Source of the DNA: CAZJBS01 sp964544475 | GTDB taxonomy: Bacteria; CLD3; SB21 | Assembly (NCBI GenBank): GCA_964544475.1 | Contig: CAZJBS010000002.1 | Span: 186,001 to 250,000, forward strand | Reading direction: 5' to 3' | DNA: 64,000 bases | Shown here: positions 34,387 through 43,893 of the stretch, in pieces | How positions within the stretch are numbered: position 1 is the first letter of the stretch | Layout of the letters: each line of letters opens with the position of its first letter | Notes under the pieces: model-generated | Seen by the model: only the letters and a program-made list of their open reading frames with translations | Told to the model about the DNA's origin: nothing | The model's database searches: none | Program-made: the position numbers and the translations under genes

Positions 34387-37300
34387 CTACATGCCGCGCA
34401 TGACGACGACTTTGTCGCCGTGGCGCGTGATATTGTACGCTTTGTTTTCCGGATTCTGGATCATGATTCGGGACAGCGGCCGGGAGATGTTCTCCTCCAG
34501 CGCCCGGTTGAGGCCGCGGGCGCCTTCGCGGCGAAGGTCGAGGCCCCGCACGCAGAGTTCCACCACCGATGGATCGATCGTAATTTTGAAACCTTTTTCG
34601 GCAAACCGGGCCATGATCGCGTCCATTTTTTGTCTGGCGATTTTGGCGAGGACTTCTTCATCCAGCGCGCGAAACACGACAATCTCGTCAATCCGATTGA
34701 GAAATTCCGGTGAAAAATGTTTCTTCAGCGAATCGCGGATGCCGTCCGATATTTCCTCGTGCTCGTCCGTGTGCGCGCCGGTGAAACCGACTTTGGCCTT
34801 GCCGTAGATGTGTTCGGCGCCGAGGTTGGAGGTCATGATGATGGTGGTATTCGAAAAAATAATCGTATGGCCTTTGCCGTCGGTCAGGCGGCCGTCGTCG
34901 AAGACCTGCAAAAAGGCCTCGTAGATTTTCGGATGGGCCTTTTCGATTTCATCCAGCAGAATGACCGCCGACGGGTTTTCCCGCACGGCCTTGACCAGAC
35001 GCCCGTCGTCCTCATAGCCGACATAACCCGGCGCCGTGCCGATCAGTTTGGACAGGGCATACTGATCGTTGTATTCAGACATGTCGATGCGCACGAGGCG
35101 TTTTTCCGTGCCTTCGAGGGCGGCGGCGAGGGCTTTCGCCAGTTCGGTTTTTCCGACGCCGGTCGGTCCGACAAAAAGAAACACGCCGTCCGGCCGGTCC
35201 GGATTGACGTCGAGCCCGCTTTTGGTCATCCGCACGACTTCGGCCACCTGCTTGATCGCGTCCTCCTGTCCAATCACGCGGCTTCGCAGCCGGTCTTCCA
35301 GGGAGATCATGCCGCTCATGGCGTCGATCTGGATGTTATTCATCGGAATGCGCGTCACCTGGGAGACGGCTTGTGAAATGTGCGTTTCGGCCATCGCAAC
35401 GGTTTCCTGGCTGCCGGATGGCCGGGACAGGCTGGCTTTGATGGACGCCCGTTCGAGAATGTCACAGGCCTTGTCCGGGAAAAACCGGTTCTTGATGTAC
35501 TTGTCGGACAAGTCCAGGATCAGGCGCAATTCACGGTCGCCGATGCTCACGCGATAAAAATCCTCCAGCTTCGGCCGCTGGTATTCCATGATCTTCGTCG
35601 TATCCTCTTTGGTGGCCTCGAAAACGGTCACGCGGGTGAACCGCCGTTCGAACGCGCCGCTCTTGGCGATGTTCTGCTGGTACTCCTCATCGGTGGTCGC
35701 CCCGATCAGCTTGAAATCGGGCTGGGTCAGCAGCGGCTTGAACATTTCATCCAGTCCGCCCGTCTCATGACTGCTGTACGATCCGGCGCCCATCAGCGTA
35801 TGCAGTTCATCAATGAAAATGATCACCTTGTTCGTGCGCACAAATTGGGCGAGTTGCATGAATTTCTGTTCGAGAGTGCCGACGTACCGTGTGCCGGCCA
35901 CCACGGCAAAGACTTCGAGTTCCAGCAATTTGTACGACGTCAGGATGTCCGGGACCTGGCCGGCGGCGAGGCGGTGGGCGAGACCGTTGACCAGAACGGT
36001 TTTTCCGACGCCCGGCGCCCCGACGATCAGCGGGTTGGCTTTGGTGCGGCGGCACAGCACTTCGATGAGTTCCTGCAGTTCCGATTCGCGGCCGAAAATA
36101 TTTTCCACCTTGCCGTCCCTGGCCAGTTGGGTCAGGTCGCGCAGGAAATTCGGCATGCCCGGCACGACGGTTTCACCCAGGACGGAGGTCGTCGAGGTGC
36201 CGCTCGTCTCCTGCGCGCCGCTTTCGGTGGTTTCCGTGGGGGCGACAAAACTGGGATCGATTTCGGACAGCAGATCGTTGAACCACTTGTAATTCGGGTC
36301 AAACTGCTTGCCTTCGATCAGGGTTCGTTTGGACAGGTCGTCCTTGCCCAATTTGTGATAGGCGAACGCCAGATAGTAATAACCGTAGGAATTCTTCTTT
36401 TCGATCGCGAACGATTTGGTCAGGATGTCGACGGCCTCCTGGTACCGCTGGAGATCGCAGAAGACGCGCCCCAGTTCGCGCATGACGCGGGCATTCTTGG
36501 GCTCGAGTTCGAGAAACCGTTCGAACGATCTGGCCGCTTCCTCCAGCCGCCCGAGGTTCATCAGGCTGTATCCGTAATAGTCGTATACAAACGACTCGTT
36601 CACTTTGTTGGGATAGGTCTGCTCGGCCAGCGTGCACAACTGCTGGTCGTCTTTGAGATCGTAGTACAGAATTTCAAAGATATGGTGCATCGCCCAATTG
36701 AAATAACCGATGTCCGATTTCTGATAATCCTTCATCACCTCGATGGCTTTCTGGGGATTGCTCAGTTTTCGGTACATTTCCTTGGTCTCATACGCCGCGT
36801 TGCTGTCCTTCACATGGAGTTTGAGAATTCTCTCGAAGCACGTCAGGGCGTCTTTCCACTGGCCTTTTTCCTTGTGCAGGCGTCCGAGGGCACGGAGGGT
36901 TTCCGGATTGTCGGCGTCCAAGGCCAGCGCCTTGCGGTATTCCTCGAGCGCGGCGTCGATTTTGTTTTCCTTGTGGTACACATCCGCCAGTTTGGTCACG
37001 ATGGCGGCCTGGTTGGGATTGAGGGCGAGGGCGTCTTTGAGGTGCACTTCCGCCTTCGCAAAATCCATTTTGGTCAGGAACAACTGGCCCATGGCGTAAA
37101 ACAAAGGCCAGGCTTTCGGATGCGTCTTGAGGAGACTTTGCTGATGGGCTTCGATCTGAGCGATGTCCACGGCGTCGTCGGTTACTTTTTCAAAGGACTT
37201 GTCGTAGGCGTTTCGGATGGCCATCGCGGTCAGGTACGATTTGGCCGACGACGTGGGCTGACTCTGTTTGTCGAGGACGTCGCCGAGGTGGGCGTGAAAG

Positions 37301-37764
37301 ACGGCCTCCGCCGGCATCAGCCGGGCCGCCTCCTGCGCGTGGTGCAGGGCCTTCTCCAACATGCCGATCTCCGAGCAACAGGCCGACAACGCCTGGTGGT
37401 TCCAGGCATCCTGCGGGTTGACAGTCACGGCCCGTTCGCAACACTGCAAAGCGACGGCGTCTTTGCGCGCTTCATGAAAAGCCAGACCCAGTTTGCGGAA
37501 ATCCTGATCGGCGGCATAGGCCGCGTCCATCAGATATTGAACGAGAAAGGCGCCTTCTTCGAATTTCTGGTCGGCAATCAAACGATGCACTTCGGCCACG
37601 ATATCCGCCATACGTCCGGCGGCGGCCAGGGGTTTGAACCGCTGTACGAAATCATCGACGGCGCCCGAAAAAACGTACTGGCAATGAGGGCACGTACCGG
37701 TCCAGCCGGCCATGGCACTGGTACGCGAGCAACCTGGACAGAGAATATGAGAAAAATCACTCAC
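34387..37764 (-). CDS. Zinc-ribbon / TPR / Clp-type double-AAA+ ATPase fusion
   Basis: 1125 residues, cytoplasmic. The N-terminus is a C9-x2-C12 ... C25-x2-C28 zinc ribbon. Residues ~45-500 are TPR-type helix pairs (AKAEVHLKDALALNPNQAAI, ALEEYRKALALDADN, AARSFERFLELEP). Then two Clp AAA+ modules: Walker A GAPGVGKT 582-589 and Walker B IIFIDEL ~648-654; Walker A GPTGVGKT 866-873 and Walker B VILLDEIEKAHP 934-945, with pore loop APGYVGYED. Only ~60 residues separate the modules, so there is no ClpB M-domain, and no Clp N-terminal domain is seen; the TPR array takes its place. Probably a protein unfoldase with TPR-chosen substrates. It sits between nuoM and nuoN, 4 bp from the hydrolase gene. 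Confidence 0.9.
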   Translation of the reverse strand: MSDFSHILCPGCSRTSAMAGWTGTCPHCQYVFSGAVDDFVQRFKPLAAAGRMADIVAEVHRLIADQKFEEGAFLVQYLMDAAYAADQDFRKLGLAFHEARKDAVALQCCERAVTVNPQDAWNHQALSACCSEIGMLEKALHHAQEAARLMPAEAVFHAHLGDVLDKQSQPTSSAKSYLTAMAIRNAYDKSFEKVTDDAVDIAQIEAHQQSLLKTHPKAWPLFYAMGQLFLTKMDFAKAEVHLKDALALNPNQAAIVTKLADVYHKENKIDAALEEYRKALALDADNPETLRALGRLHKEKGQWKDALTCFERILKLHVKDSNAAYETKEMYRKLSNPQKAIEVMKDYQKSDIGYFNWAMHHIFEILYYDLKDDQQLCTLAEQTYPNKVNESFVYDYYGYSLMNLGRLEEAARSFERFLELEPKNARVMRELGRVFCDLQRYQEAVDILTKSFAIEKKNSYGYYYLAFAYHKLGKDDLSKRTLIEGKQFDPNYKWFNDLLSEIDPSFVAPTETTESGAQETSGTSTTSVLGETVVPGMPNFLRDLTQLARDGKVENIFGRESELQELIEVLCRRTKANPLIVGAPGVGKTVLVNGLAHRLAAGQVPDILTSYKLLELEVFAVVAGTRYVGTLEQKFMQLAQFVRTNKVIIFIDELHTLMGAGSYSSHETGGLDEMFKPLLTQPDFKLIGATTDEEYQQNIAKSGAFERRFTRVTVFEATKEDTTKIMEYQRPKLEDFYRVSIGDRELRLILDLSDKYIKNRFFPDKACDILERASIKASLSRPSGSQETVAMAETHISQAVSQVTRIPMNNIQIDAMSGMISLEDRLRSRVIGQEDAIKQVAEVVRMTKSGLDVNPDRPDGVFLFVGPTGVGKTELAKALAAALEGTEKRLVRIDMSEYNDQYALSKLIGTAPGYVGYEDDGRLVKAVRENPSAVILLDEIEKAHPKIYEAFLQVFDDGRLTDGKGHTIIFSNTTIIMTSNLGAEHIYGKAKVGFTGAHTDEHEEISDGIRDSLKKHFSPEFLNRIDEIVVFRALDEEVLAKIARQKMDAIMARFAEKGFKITIDPSVVELCVRGLDLRREGARGLNRALEENISRPLSRIMIQNPENKAYNITRHGDKVVVMRGM

Positions 37765-37768
37765 GCCG

Positions 37769-38734
37769 TCATTCCTTGCCGGTCTTGTTTAGGAAGCCAA
37801 GGACCAATTTGTGGAACTTCTTCCGCTGCTCAAAAAAAGGATAGTGGCCGCTGTGTTCGAAAATACGCAATTTTGAATGGGGGATGCGGCGATGAATGTC
37901 GACGGCCTGCCGGACGGTCGAAATCCGGTCTTCGCGTCCGCCGATCACCAGGGTCGGCGCCGTGATCCCGGAAAGCCGATCGCGCAGGTCAAAATTCTTC
38001 AACGTGCCGCCCACTTCGACATCGGGATCCGGACCGATCATCGCATAGTACACATCCAGTGAGAAGGCATCCTCCGCGGTTTCCAACGCGGCGATTTCTT
38101 TCAGGTATTTCTTTCGCTGACCGGGATGGTACCAATACAGCGATCCGATGCACGGATCATACAACGTCCGCCAATCGTTGGTGTTGGAGTGTCCTTTCAA
38201 CCCGATCTCTTCCAGTTTTTTCCAAACCTCCGGATAACTTTGCCGGATGTGCTCGTTGCAGTTGTCGATGTTTTCCTGCCAGCCTTCGGCGCTGTGAAAG
38301 GCATTGCACAGAATCAACGCCACCACGCGATCCGGGTACGCCGCCGCGTAGGCGCCGGCGACGATGCCGCCATAGGAATGGCCGAGGACAGCCAGCGACG
38401 AAAGCCCGAGGTGTTTTCGCAGAGCCTCGACGTCCTCAACGTCGTTGGCCAGCGTGTAGCGAGAGCCGTCGGTGAGCCGGGTGGAACGTCCCCGCCCTCG
38501 GCCGTCGAAATAAATGACCGACAGTTCATTTTCCAGCTGACGAAGGGACGGTCGGAGGTACGTGTGGGCATCGCCGGGCCCTCCGGCAATGATCAGCAAT
38601 GGCCGGCCACTGCCGCGTTTCTCGTAATACAAACGCACACTGTCGGAAGACAGCGCAAAACCCTTGGTTTCGGAGGCGGCGACCAACGCCGTCCAACACA
38701 AGCAGGCTATGACGGCTACCATGACGTACCACAT
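37769..38734 (-). CDS. Exported alpha/beta hydrolase (proline-iminopeptidase-like)
   Basis: 321 residues with an N-terminal signal peptide (VMVAVIACLCWTALVAAS). The alpha/beta fold has the oxyanion segment AGGPGDAHTYL, DGRGRGRST, the nucleophile elbow GHSYGG, the acid strand LVIGGREDRIS and the final HSGHYPFFEQ histidine, so the triad is complete. The GGPG motif is typical of prolyl iminopeptidase-like enzymes, but substrate is open. It lies 5 bp after the nuoM stop and 4 bp before the AAA+ fusion, so it is carried inside the nuo transcript. Confidence 0.87.
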   Translation of the reverse strand: MWYVMVAVIACLCWTALVAASETKGFALSSDSVRLYYEKRGSGRPLLIIAGGPGDAHTYLRPSLRQLENELSVIYFDGRGRGRSTRLTDGSRYTLANDVEDVEALRKHLGLSSLAVLGHSYGGIVAGAYAAAYPDRVVALILCNAFHSAEGWQENIDNCNEHIRQSYPEVWKKLEEIGLKGHSNTNDWRTLYDPCIGSLYWYHPGQRKKYLKEIAALETAEDAFSLDVYYAMIGPDPDVEVGGTLKNFDLRDRLSGITAPTLVIGGREDRISTVRQAVDIHRRIPHSKLRIFEHSGHYPFFEQRKKFHKLVLGFLNKTGKE

Positions 38735-38739
38735 CCGGA

Positions 38740-40347
38740 TCAGGGTTGAACCTTGGGCCTGGAGGATTCCCCGCCGGCCGGTTTTACCCAGCCCGTTTTC
38801 TGCTTGCGCATTTCAATATCTTCCAGCGTCGTCTTGTAGGTTTTGAGGTTCTTCTCGAGTGACGCCTCCATGCGGCTGATGAAAGGCTTCGGATAGATGC
38901 CGATCCAGAAAATAAATATCAGGAACGGCACCATAACGACGTACTCACGGATGGACAGGTCTTTCAAAGACCGGTTGGCCTCGTGTTTGACGTCCCCATA
39001 AATGACCCGTTGATACATCCAGAGCAGGTAGACGGCGCTCAGTATGACGCCGAGCGACGCCAGCACCGCATAGACCCGGCCGTACTCGTTGGCCGAAGCA
39101 AACGTGCCGATCAGGGCGAGAAATTCGCCGACAAAGCCATTCGTGCCAGGCAACCCCAGCGACGAAAGACAAACAACCAGAAACACGACCGAAAATCCGG
39201 GGATCACCTTCCACAATCCCCCGAACTGCTCAATCAGGCGCGTGTGGCGGCGGTCATACAACATGCCGATCATAAGGAAGAGACAGGATGTCGAAATGCC
39301 GTGGCTCAACATGATGAGCATGCCGCCCTGCCATCCCTGGATCGTCATCGCGAAGAGTCCCAGCATCACGAATCCGAGGTGGGCCACCGACGAATACGCC
39401 ACCAGTTTCTTGGCGTCCGGCTGGACCATCGCAACCAGCGATCCATAGATGATACCGATCACGGCCAGCACCGAAATCACCGGGATGAACGCATGGGAGA
39501 CCATCGGAAAAAACGGGATGCAAAAGCGGATAAATCCATACGGGCCCATTTTTAGAAGAATGGCGGCCAGATTCACAGAGCCCACGGTCGGAGCTTCCAC
39601 GTGCGCCAGCGGCAGCCACGTATGGAAAGGGAACATCGGCACTTTGATCGCGAAGGCGACGGCATACGCCAGGAACAGCCACACCTGCGTGCCGTACGGC
39701 AGGTTAAGATTGTAAAAGGATTCGATCGCAAACGAATGTTCGGATACGGTGATCCCATTGACCACGACGGAGGGCGTCTGGAAATACATGTACAAAATGG
39801 CGACCAGCATAAAGATGCTGCCGGCCATCGTATACAGGAAGAACGTGACGGCCGCCCGGATTCTCTCTTCGTGACCCCAGATGCCGATCAGAACATACAT
39901 CGGTATCAGCATGGCTTCCCAGAACACGTAAAACAAGAACATGTCCCGCGCGCAGAAGACACCGAGCATGCCGGAGTCCAGCATAAGCAGGGAGATCATG
40001 AAGCCTTTGACATTGCCGTGGATGCTCTCCCACGAAGCCACGACCGCCAACGGCATGATAAAGGTCGTTAGAAGGACCAGCAGAAGGCTGATGCCGTCGA
40101 CGCCGACGGAATAATAGGCGCCCCAGCTTTCTATCCAGGTGGCTTTGAAGACAAACTGCATTCCGGGATCGGCCGGATCGAACAGGAAAAACATTGGCAC
40201 GGACAACAAAAACACGATGCCGGCGACGATCAGCGTCACCCACTTGATCCGTGCTTCCTCGGCTTTCGGGATCAGAGTGATGAAAAGCACGCCCGCCATC
40301 GGAAGAAAAATGAGCAGCGTGAGTATGTTGGAAAAGTACGTCTCCAT
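38740..40347 (-). CDS. nuoM: NADH-quinone oxidoreductase subunit M
   Basis: 535 residues, 14 predicted helices, slightly longer than the E. coli 509. Key stretches: FWEAMLIPMYVLIGIWG (helix-5 Glu), VPMFPFHTWLPLAHVEAPT, KKLVAYSSVAHLGFVM (broken-helix Lys) and GTNGFVGEFLAL. Antiporter-like proton-pumping subunit. Its C-terminal ~40 residues are a charged tail (LKTYKTTLEDIEMRKQKTG) beyond the last helix. 29 bp below nuoL. Confidence 0.96.
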   Translation of the reverse strand: METYFSNILTLLIFLPMAGVLFITLIPKAEEARIKWVTLIVAGIVFLLSVPMFFLFDPADPGMQFVFKATWIESWGAYYSVGVDGISLLLVLLTTFIMPLAVVASWESIHGNVKGFMISLLMLDSGMLGVFCARDMFLFYVFWEAMLIPMYVLIGIWGHEERIRAAVTFFLYTMAGSIFMLVAILYMYFQTPSVVVNGITVSEHSFAIESFYNLNLPYGTQVWLFLAYAVAFAIKVPMFPFHTWLPLAHVEAPTVGSVNLAAILLKMGPYGFIRFCIPFFPMVSHAFIPVISVLAVIGIIYGSLVAMVQPDAKKLVAYSSVAHLGFVMLGLFAMTIQGWQGGMLIMLSHGISTSCLFLMIGMLYDRRHTRLIEQFGGLWKVIPGFSVVFLVVCLSSLGLPGTNGFVGEFLALIGTFASANEYGRVYAVLASLGVILSAVYLLWMYQRVIYGDVKHEANRSLKDLSIREYVVMVPFLIFIFWIGIYPKPFISRMEASLEKNLKTYKTTLEDIEMRKQKTGWVKPAGGESSRPKVQP

Positions 40348-40376
40348 GAAGCGCCTCGTTAGAAATTCACAGACCG

Positions 40377-42359
40377 CTATTTCAGTATATAATAGATGAT
40401 CAAGGCCAGACCCAGCGAAATGAAAAACGCATACGTTTGCACATAACCCGTCTGGAAGAGCCGGAGAATGCGCCCGATCAGGTCGGTCGTGATGGCCAGG
40501 ACATTGATGAAACCGTCAATGACCTTCACATCGACGCCCTTCCAGAGAATCCGTTCCGAACACCACTTGATGGGACTGACAATGACCCTGTCATACAGTT
40601 CGTCGACATAATACTTGTTGAGCAGCCACGTGTACACCGGTTTGTAATCGGCGGCCAGCTTGTCCGCATCGATTTTTTTCATCATGTACATGACGTACGC
40701 CAGACCGATGCCGATCACACCGGCGAGAATGGAAATGGCGATCAACACGCCTTCGGCCAGGCCATGGTGTTCGCCGGCCGCGTGTTCTCCGACCGTGGGC
40801 GCCAGAAAATGCCCGAACCAGTTGTGGCCGCCCAGCGCCTCCGGCACGCCGATGAAGCCGGCTATGACCGCAAAAAAGGCCAGAATCATCAAAGGCACCG
40901 TCATCCATGATGAGGATTCATGCAAATGCTCTCGCGCTTCGGGTTTCGTCCGGCTTTCGCCGAAAAAGGTCAGGAAGACCAACCGCGACATGTAAAACGC
41001 GGTCATCATGGCGCCGAGAATGCCCAGCCAAAAAACGCCGCTGTATCCCTCGTGGTATGCCGCCGACAGAATCTCATCTTTACTGAAAAACCCGGAGAAC
41101 GGCGGGATGCCGCTGATGGCAATCCACGCGATGACAAACGTGAGCGCCGTCGTCGTGGCCTTGCTGTACAGCGCGCCCATGTGCCGGATGTCCTGCGGAT
41201 CGTCGTGGACACCCGCCTTGTGAAACGCGTGTTCCATCACATGAATGACACTGCCCGCGCCGAGAAACAGCAGGGCCTTAAAAAACGCATGGGTGACAAG
41301 GTGAAACACGCCGGCGGCATACGCGCCGACGCCGACGCCGATGAACATGTATCCGAGCTGGCTGACGGTCGAGTACGCCAGCACGCGCTTGATGTCCGTC
41401 TGAACCAAACCGATGGTCGCCGCAAAAAGCGCCGTGGCCACGCCGACGTAGGTGACCAGGTCGCCGGCGCTCATCCCCATGATATAACCGGCCGGCCCGA
41501 GGTCAAAAGAAAATACCGGGTTGCAGCGCGCCACCATAAAAACGCCCGCCGTGACCATCGTTGCGGCATGGATCAGCGCCGACACCGGCGTGGGTCCTTC
41601 CATGGCGTCCGGCAGCCAGACATACAAGGGTATCTGGGCCGATTTGCCCATCGCACCCACGAAAAGGAGCATGCCGATCGCCGTGATCGTCGTCGCGATG
41701 GCGAACAAATCCGATTGACTCCGCATCGCCGCGAAAACTTCATCGTAATGCAACGTGCCAAACGTCGTGAAGATCAGGAACATGCCGATGCTGAAACCGA
41801 AATCGCCGATGCGGTTGACGATGAAGGCCTTTTTGCCGGCGTCGCTCGCGCTCTGCTTTTTGTACCAGAATCCGATCAGCAAATACGAACAAAGACCGAC
41901 CGCCTCCCATCCAAAGAACATCACCAGGAAATTATTGCCCATGACCAGCATAAGCATCGAGAAAATGAACAGATTGAGGTACGTGAAGAATCTCGGACGG
42001 TCCGGATCGTGCGCCATGTACCCGAGCGAATAGATATGGATCAAGAATCCGATCCCGGTCACCACGAGCAACATCGTGGCCGACAACGGATCGATCAGGA
42101 ATCCGAATGTGATGCGGAAGGTTCCGACGACGATCCAGTCGAAATAATCGACATTGAATGTTTCGCCGCCGAGCACCTGGACGAACGTGACCAGCGACAA
42201 GGCAAACGAAACACCGACCATGAGACAGGCCACGAGGCCCGATTTGGATGGTCCATGATCGTCATGGGACGTGCCGCCCTCAAGCCGTCCGCCGAAAAAC
42301 AGATTAACCACCGCGCCGGTCAGCGGAATAAGGGGAATGAGTAGAAAAATCAGTTCCAT
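40377..42359 (-). CDS. nuoL: NADH-quinone oxidoreductase subunit L
   Basis: 660 residues. Core motifs: FFGWEAVGLCSYLLIGFWY, PLYVWLPDAMEGPTPVSALIHAATMVTAG, KRVLAYSTVSQLGYM and GIPPFSGFFSKDEIL. The C-terminal extension (YKPVYTWLLNKYYVDELYDRVI and following helix) is the long lateral helix that runs along the membrane arm in complex I. Distal proton pump. A GGAG site precedes the ATG. Confidence 0.97.
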   Translation of the reverse strand: MELIFLLIPLIPLTGAVVNLFFGGRLEGGTSHDDHGPSKSGLVACLMVGVSFALSLVTFVQVLGGETFNVDYFDWIVVGTFRITFGFLIDPLSATMLLVVTGIGFLIHIYSLGYMAHDPDRPRFFTYLNLFIFSMLMLVMGNNFLVMFFGWEAVGLCSYLLIGFWYKKQSASDAGKKAFIVNRIGDFGFSIGMFLIFTTFGTLHYDEVFAAMRSQSDLFAIATTITAIGMLLFVGAMGKSAQIPLYVWLPDAMEGPTPVSALIHAATMVTAGVFMVARCNPVFSFDLGPAGYIMGMSAGDLVTYVGVATALFAATIGLVQTDIKRVLAYSTVSQLGYMFIGVGVGAYAAGVFHLVTHAFFKALLFLGAGSVIHVMEHAFHKAGVHDDPQDIRHMGALYSKATTTALTFVIAWIAISGIPPFSGFFSKDEILSAAYHEGYSGVFWLGILGAMMTAFYMSRLVFLTFFGESRTKPEAREHLHESSSWMTVPLMILAFFAVIAGFIGVPEALGGHNWFGHFLAPTVGEHAAGEHHGLAEGVLIAISILAGVIGIGLAYVMYMMKKIDADKLAADYKPVYTWLLNKYYVDELYDRVIVSPIKWCSERILWKGVDVKVIDGFINVLAITTDLIGRILRLFQTGYVQTYAFFISLGLALIIYYILK

Positions 42360-42378
42360 GAAAATTCTCCAGGCAAAC

Positions 42379-42681
42379 TTAACCCTGCATCATGTGCATT
42401 TCATCGATATGAATGGTCTCTTTCTTCCGGTAGATCGCCACAATCAGCGCCAGACCGACGGCGACTTCCGCCGCGGCCACCGTCATGACCAGAAACACCG
42501 CAATCTGGCCGTCGAGCGAATCCATGAACCGCGCAAACGCCACCATCGTCAGGTTGACGGAATTCAGCATCAGCTCAATGGACATGAACACAATAATCGC
42601 GTTGCGCCGCGTCAGAACGCCGACCACGCCCAGGGTGAAAAGAATCGCGCCCAGCATGAGGTAGTGCGGTAAAGGCACCAT
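42379..42681 (-). CDS. nuoK: NADH-quinone oxidoreductase subunit K
   Basis: 100 residues from ATG 42681 (AAGGAGAAA before it); longer in-frame starts overlap nuoJ and read as non-protein. Three helices with the conserved pair of glutamates in SIELMLNSVNL and AAAEVAVGLAL, needed for proton movement. Same length as E. coli NuoK. 10 bp below nuoJ. Confidence 0.96.
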   Translation of the reverse strand: MVPLPHYLMLGAILFTLGVVGVLTRRNAIIVFMSIELMLNSVNLTMVAFARFMDSLDGQIAVFLVMTVAAAEVAVGLALIVAIYRKKETIHIDEMHMMQG

Positions 42682-42691
42682 GGGTTTCTCC

Positions 42692-43225
42692 TTACGGTTC
42701 CTGCCGTTTTTTCGAAATGATGATCGCCCCGACCATGCCCAGGAGCAGAAGAATCGACGCGACCTCGAACGGGTACAAATATTGCGAGAACAACAGTCCG
42801 GCCACCGCTTCGGTATTGCCGATGTCGCGGATCTTCTCAATCGGATAGATGCCCTTGTCGCCGAGCGTCACTTTGGCGGCGGCGCCGATCTGGATAAGGA
42901 TCGCGAAGGCGACGAGGATGGACACATACTTCATCGGACCGGCGTATTCCTTCAAATCGCTGCCCCGGCCAAGGTTGAGCAACATGATCACGAAAAGGAA
43001 CAACACCATGATCGCGCCGGTGTAGACCAGGACCTGAATGGCCGCGATGAATTCCGCTTCCAGCGTCACGTAGACGACCGCGATACAGAAGAAGGTGAGA
43101 ACCAGGAAAATGGCGCTGTACACCGGATTCTCGACGGTCAGCATGAGCACGGCCAGAAGAACGGCGGCCGTGGCAAATACATAAAAGACCGGGTTGACTA
43201 GGAAATAAGAAATAAATGTGTCCAT
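42692..43225 (-). CDS. nuoJ: NADH-quinone oxidoreductase subunit J
   Basis: 177 residues and five helices, near the usual ~170-185. Typical NuoJ stretch NPVYSAIFLVLTFFCIAVVYVTLEAEF followed by VLVYTGAIMVLFLFVIML, the latter containing the pi-bulge tyrosine of helix 3. Membrane arm. Confidence 0.95.
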   Translation of the reverse strand: MDTFISYFLVNPVFYVFATAAVLLAVLMLTVENPVYSAIFLVLTFFCIAVVYVTLEAEFIAAIQVLVYTGAIMVLFLFVIMLLNLGRGSDLKEYAGPMKYVSILVAFAILIQIGAAAKVTLGDKGIYPIEKIRDIGNTEAVAGLLFSQYLYPFEVASILLLLGMVGAIIISKKRQEP

Positions 43226-43256
43226 ACCGCCTCGTGGTTCAAAAATGCTGCGTGGT

Positions 43257-43865
43257 TTAATGCGTACCGTGCGTCCTGGCGTGTTCGACGCTCGCGACCG
43301 TGAAATAGCTGCTGTTCTTCATCGCCTTCCATTGCCCGTCGCGGCGTTTGGCCCGGTCGGGATGGCGTTTTACGTATTCATCAAAAACGCCCAGCAAGCG
43401 TGTTTTGTTGTACAGGAAATCTTCGCGCGTGTAGTCGGCCAGATTGTGCATGTCGGTCATGTCGATGGCATCCTCAGGACAGGCTTCGACGCACATGCCG
43501 CAGAAGATGCACCGCAATTCGTCGATTTCGAAAATGCGCGGCCGTTTCTCGCGGTTTTCGTTGCCGTCCGCCCATGCCGGGCCGTTGTCCTCGGCCTCGA
43601 TACGGATGCAGTCGGCCGGGCATGCCGTCGAACACATTTCACAGGCCACGCACTTTTCACGCCCTTCCTCGTCGCGCGTCAGCATGTGGAGGCCCCGGTA
43701 GTTGGCCGGCAGAACCTTCTTCTGTTCCGGATAACTCAGCACGAACTTGCGTCCGACCATGTGCTGAAACGTGATCCACAACCCTTTGATCACCGGGATC
43801 ACATAGGTTTTCTGGATCCAATCCGTCCCGCGCGGAATGCTGACGTTTTTTATGCCTGCTGCCAT
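43257..43865 (-). CDS. nuoI: NADH-quinone oxidoreductase subunit I
   Basis: 202 residues. Two 4Fe-4S ferredoxin motifs, CVACEMCSTACP and CIFCGMCVEACP, ligate clusters N6a and N6b that pass electrons to N2. The N-terminus (VSYPEQKKVLPANYRGLH region) is the helix that lies against the membrane. The C-terminus is ~25 residues longer than E. coli NuoI. N2 itself is bound by NuoB, which is not encoded here. Confidence 0.96.
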   Translation of the reverse strand: MAAGIKNVSIPRGTDWIQKTYVIPVIKGLWITFQHMVGRKFVLSYPEQKKVLPANYRGLHMLTRDEEGREKCVACEMCSTACPADCIRIEAEDNGPAWADGNENREKRPRIFEIDELRCIFCGMCVEACPEDAIDMTDMHNLADYTREDFLYNKTRLLGVFDEYVKRHPDRAKRRDGQWKAMKNSSYFTVASVEHARTHGTH

Positions 43866-43893
43866 GAGAACTTCCTTTGAGACATTGCGTGGT

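Noticed and set aside
35380..37965. 861-codon plus-strand open frame
   Set aside because: It lies wholly opposite the AAA+ fusion and hydrolase genes. High G+C opposite-strand frames are common and the composition (long runs of F, V, H, R) is not protein-like.
40920..42344. 474-codon plus-strand open frame
   Set aside because: Antisense of nuoL; rich in H, R and D as expected for a shadow frame.
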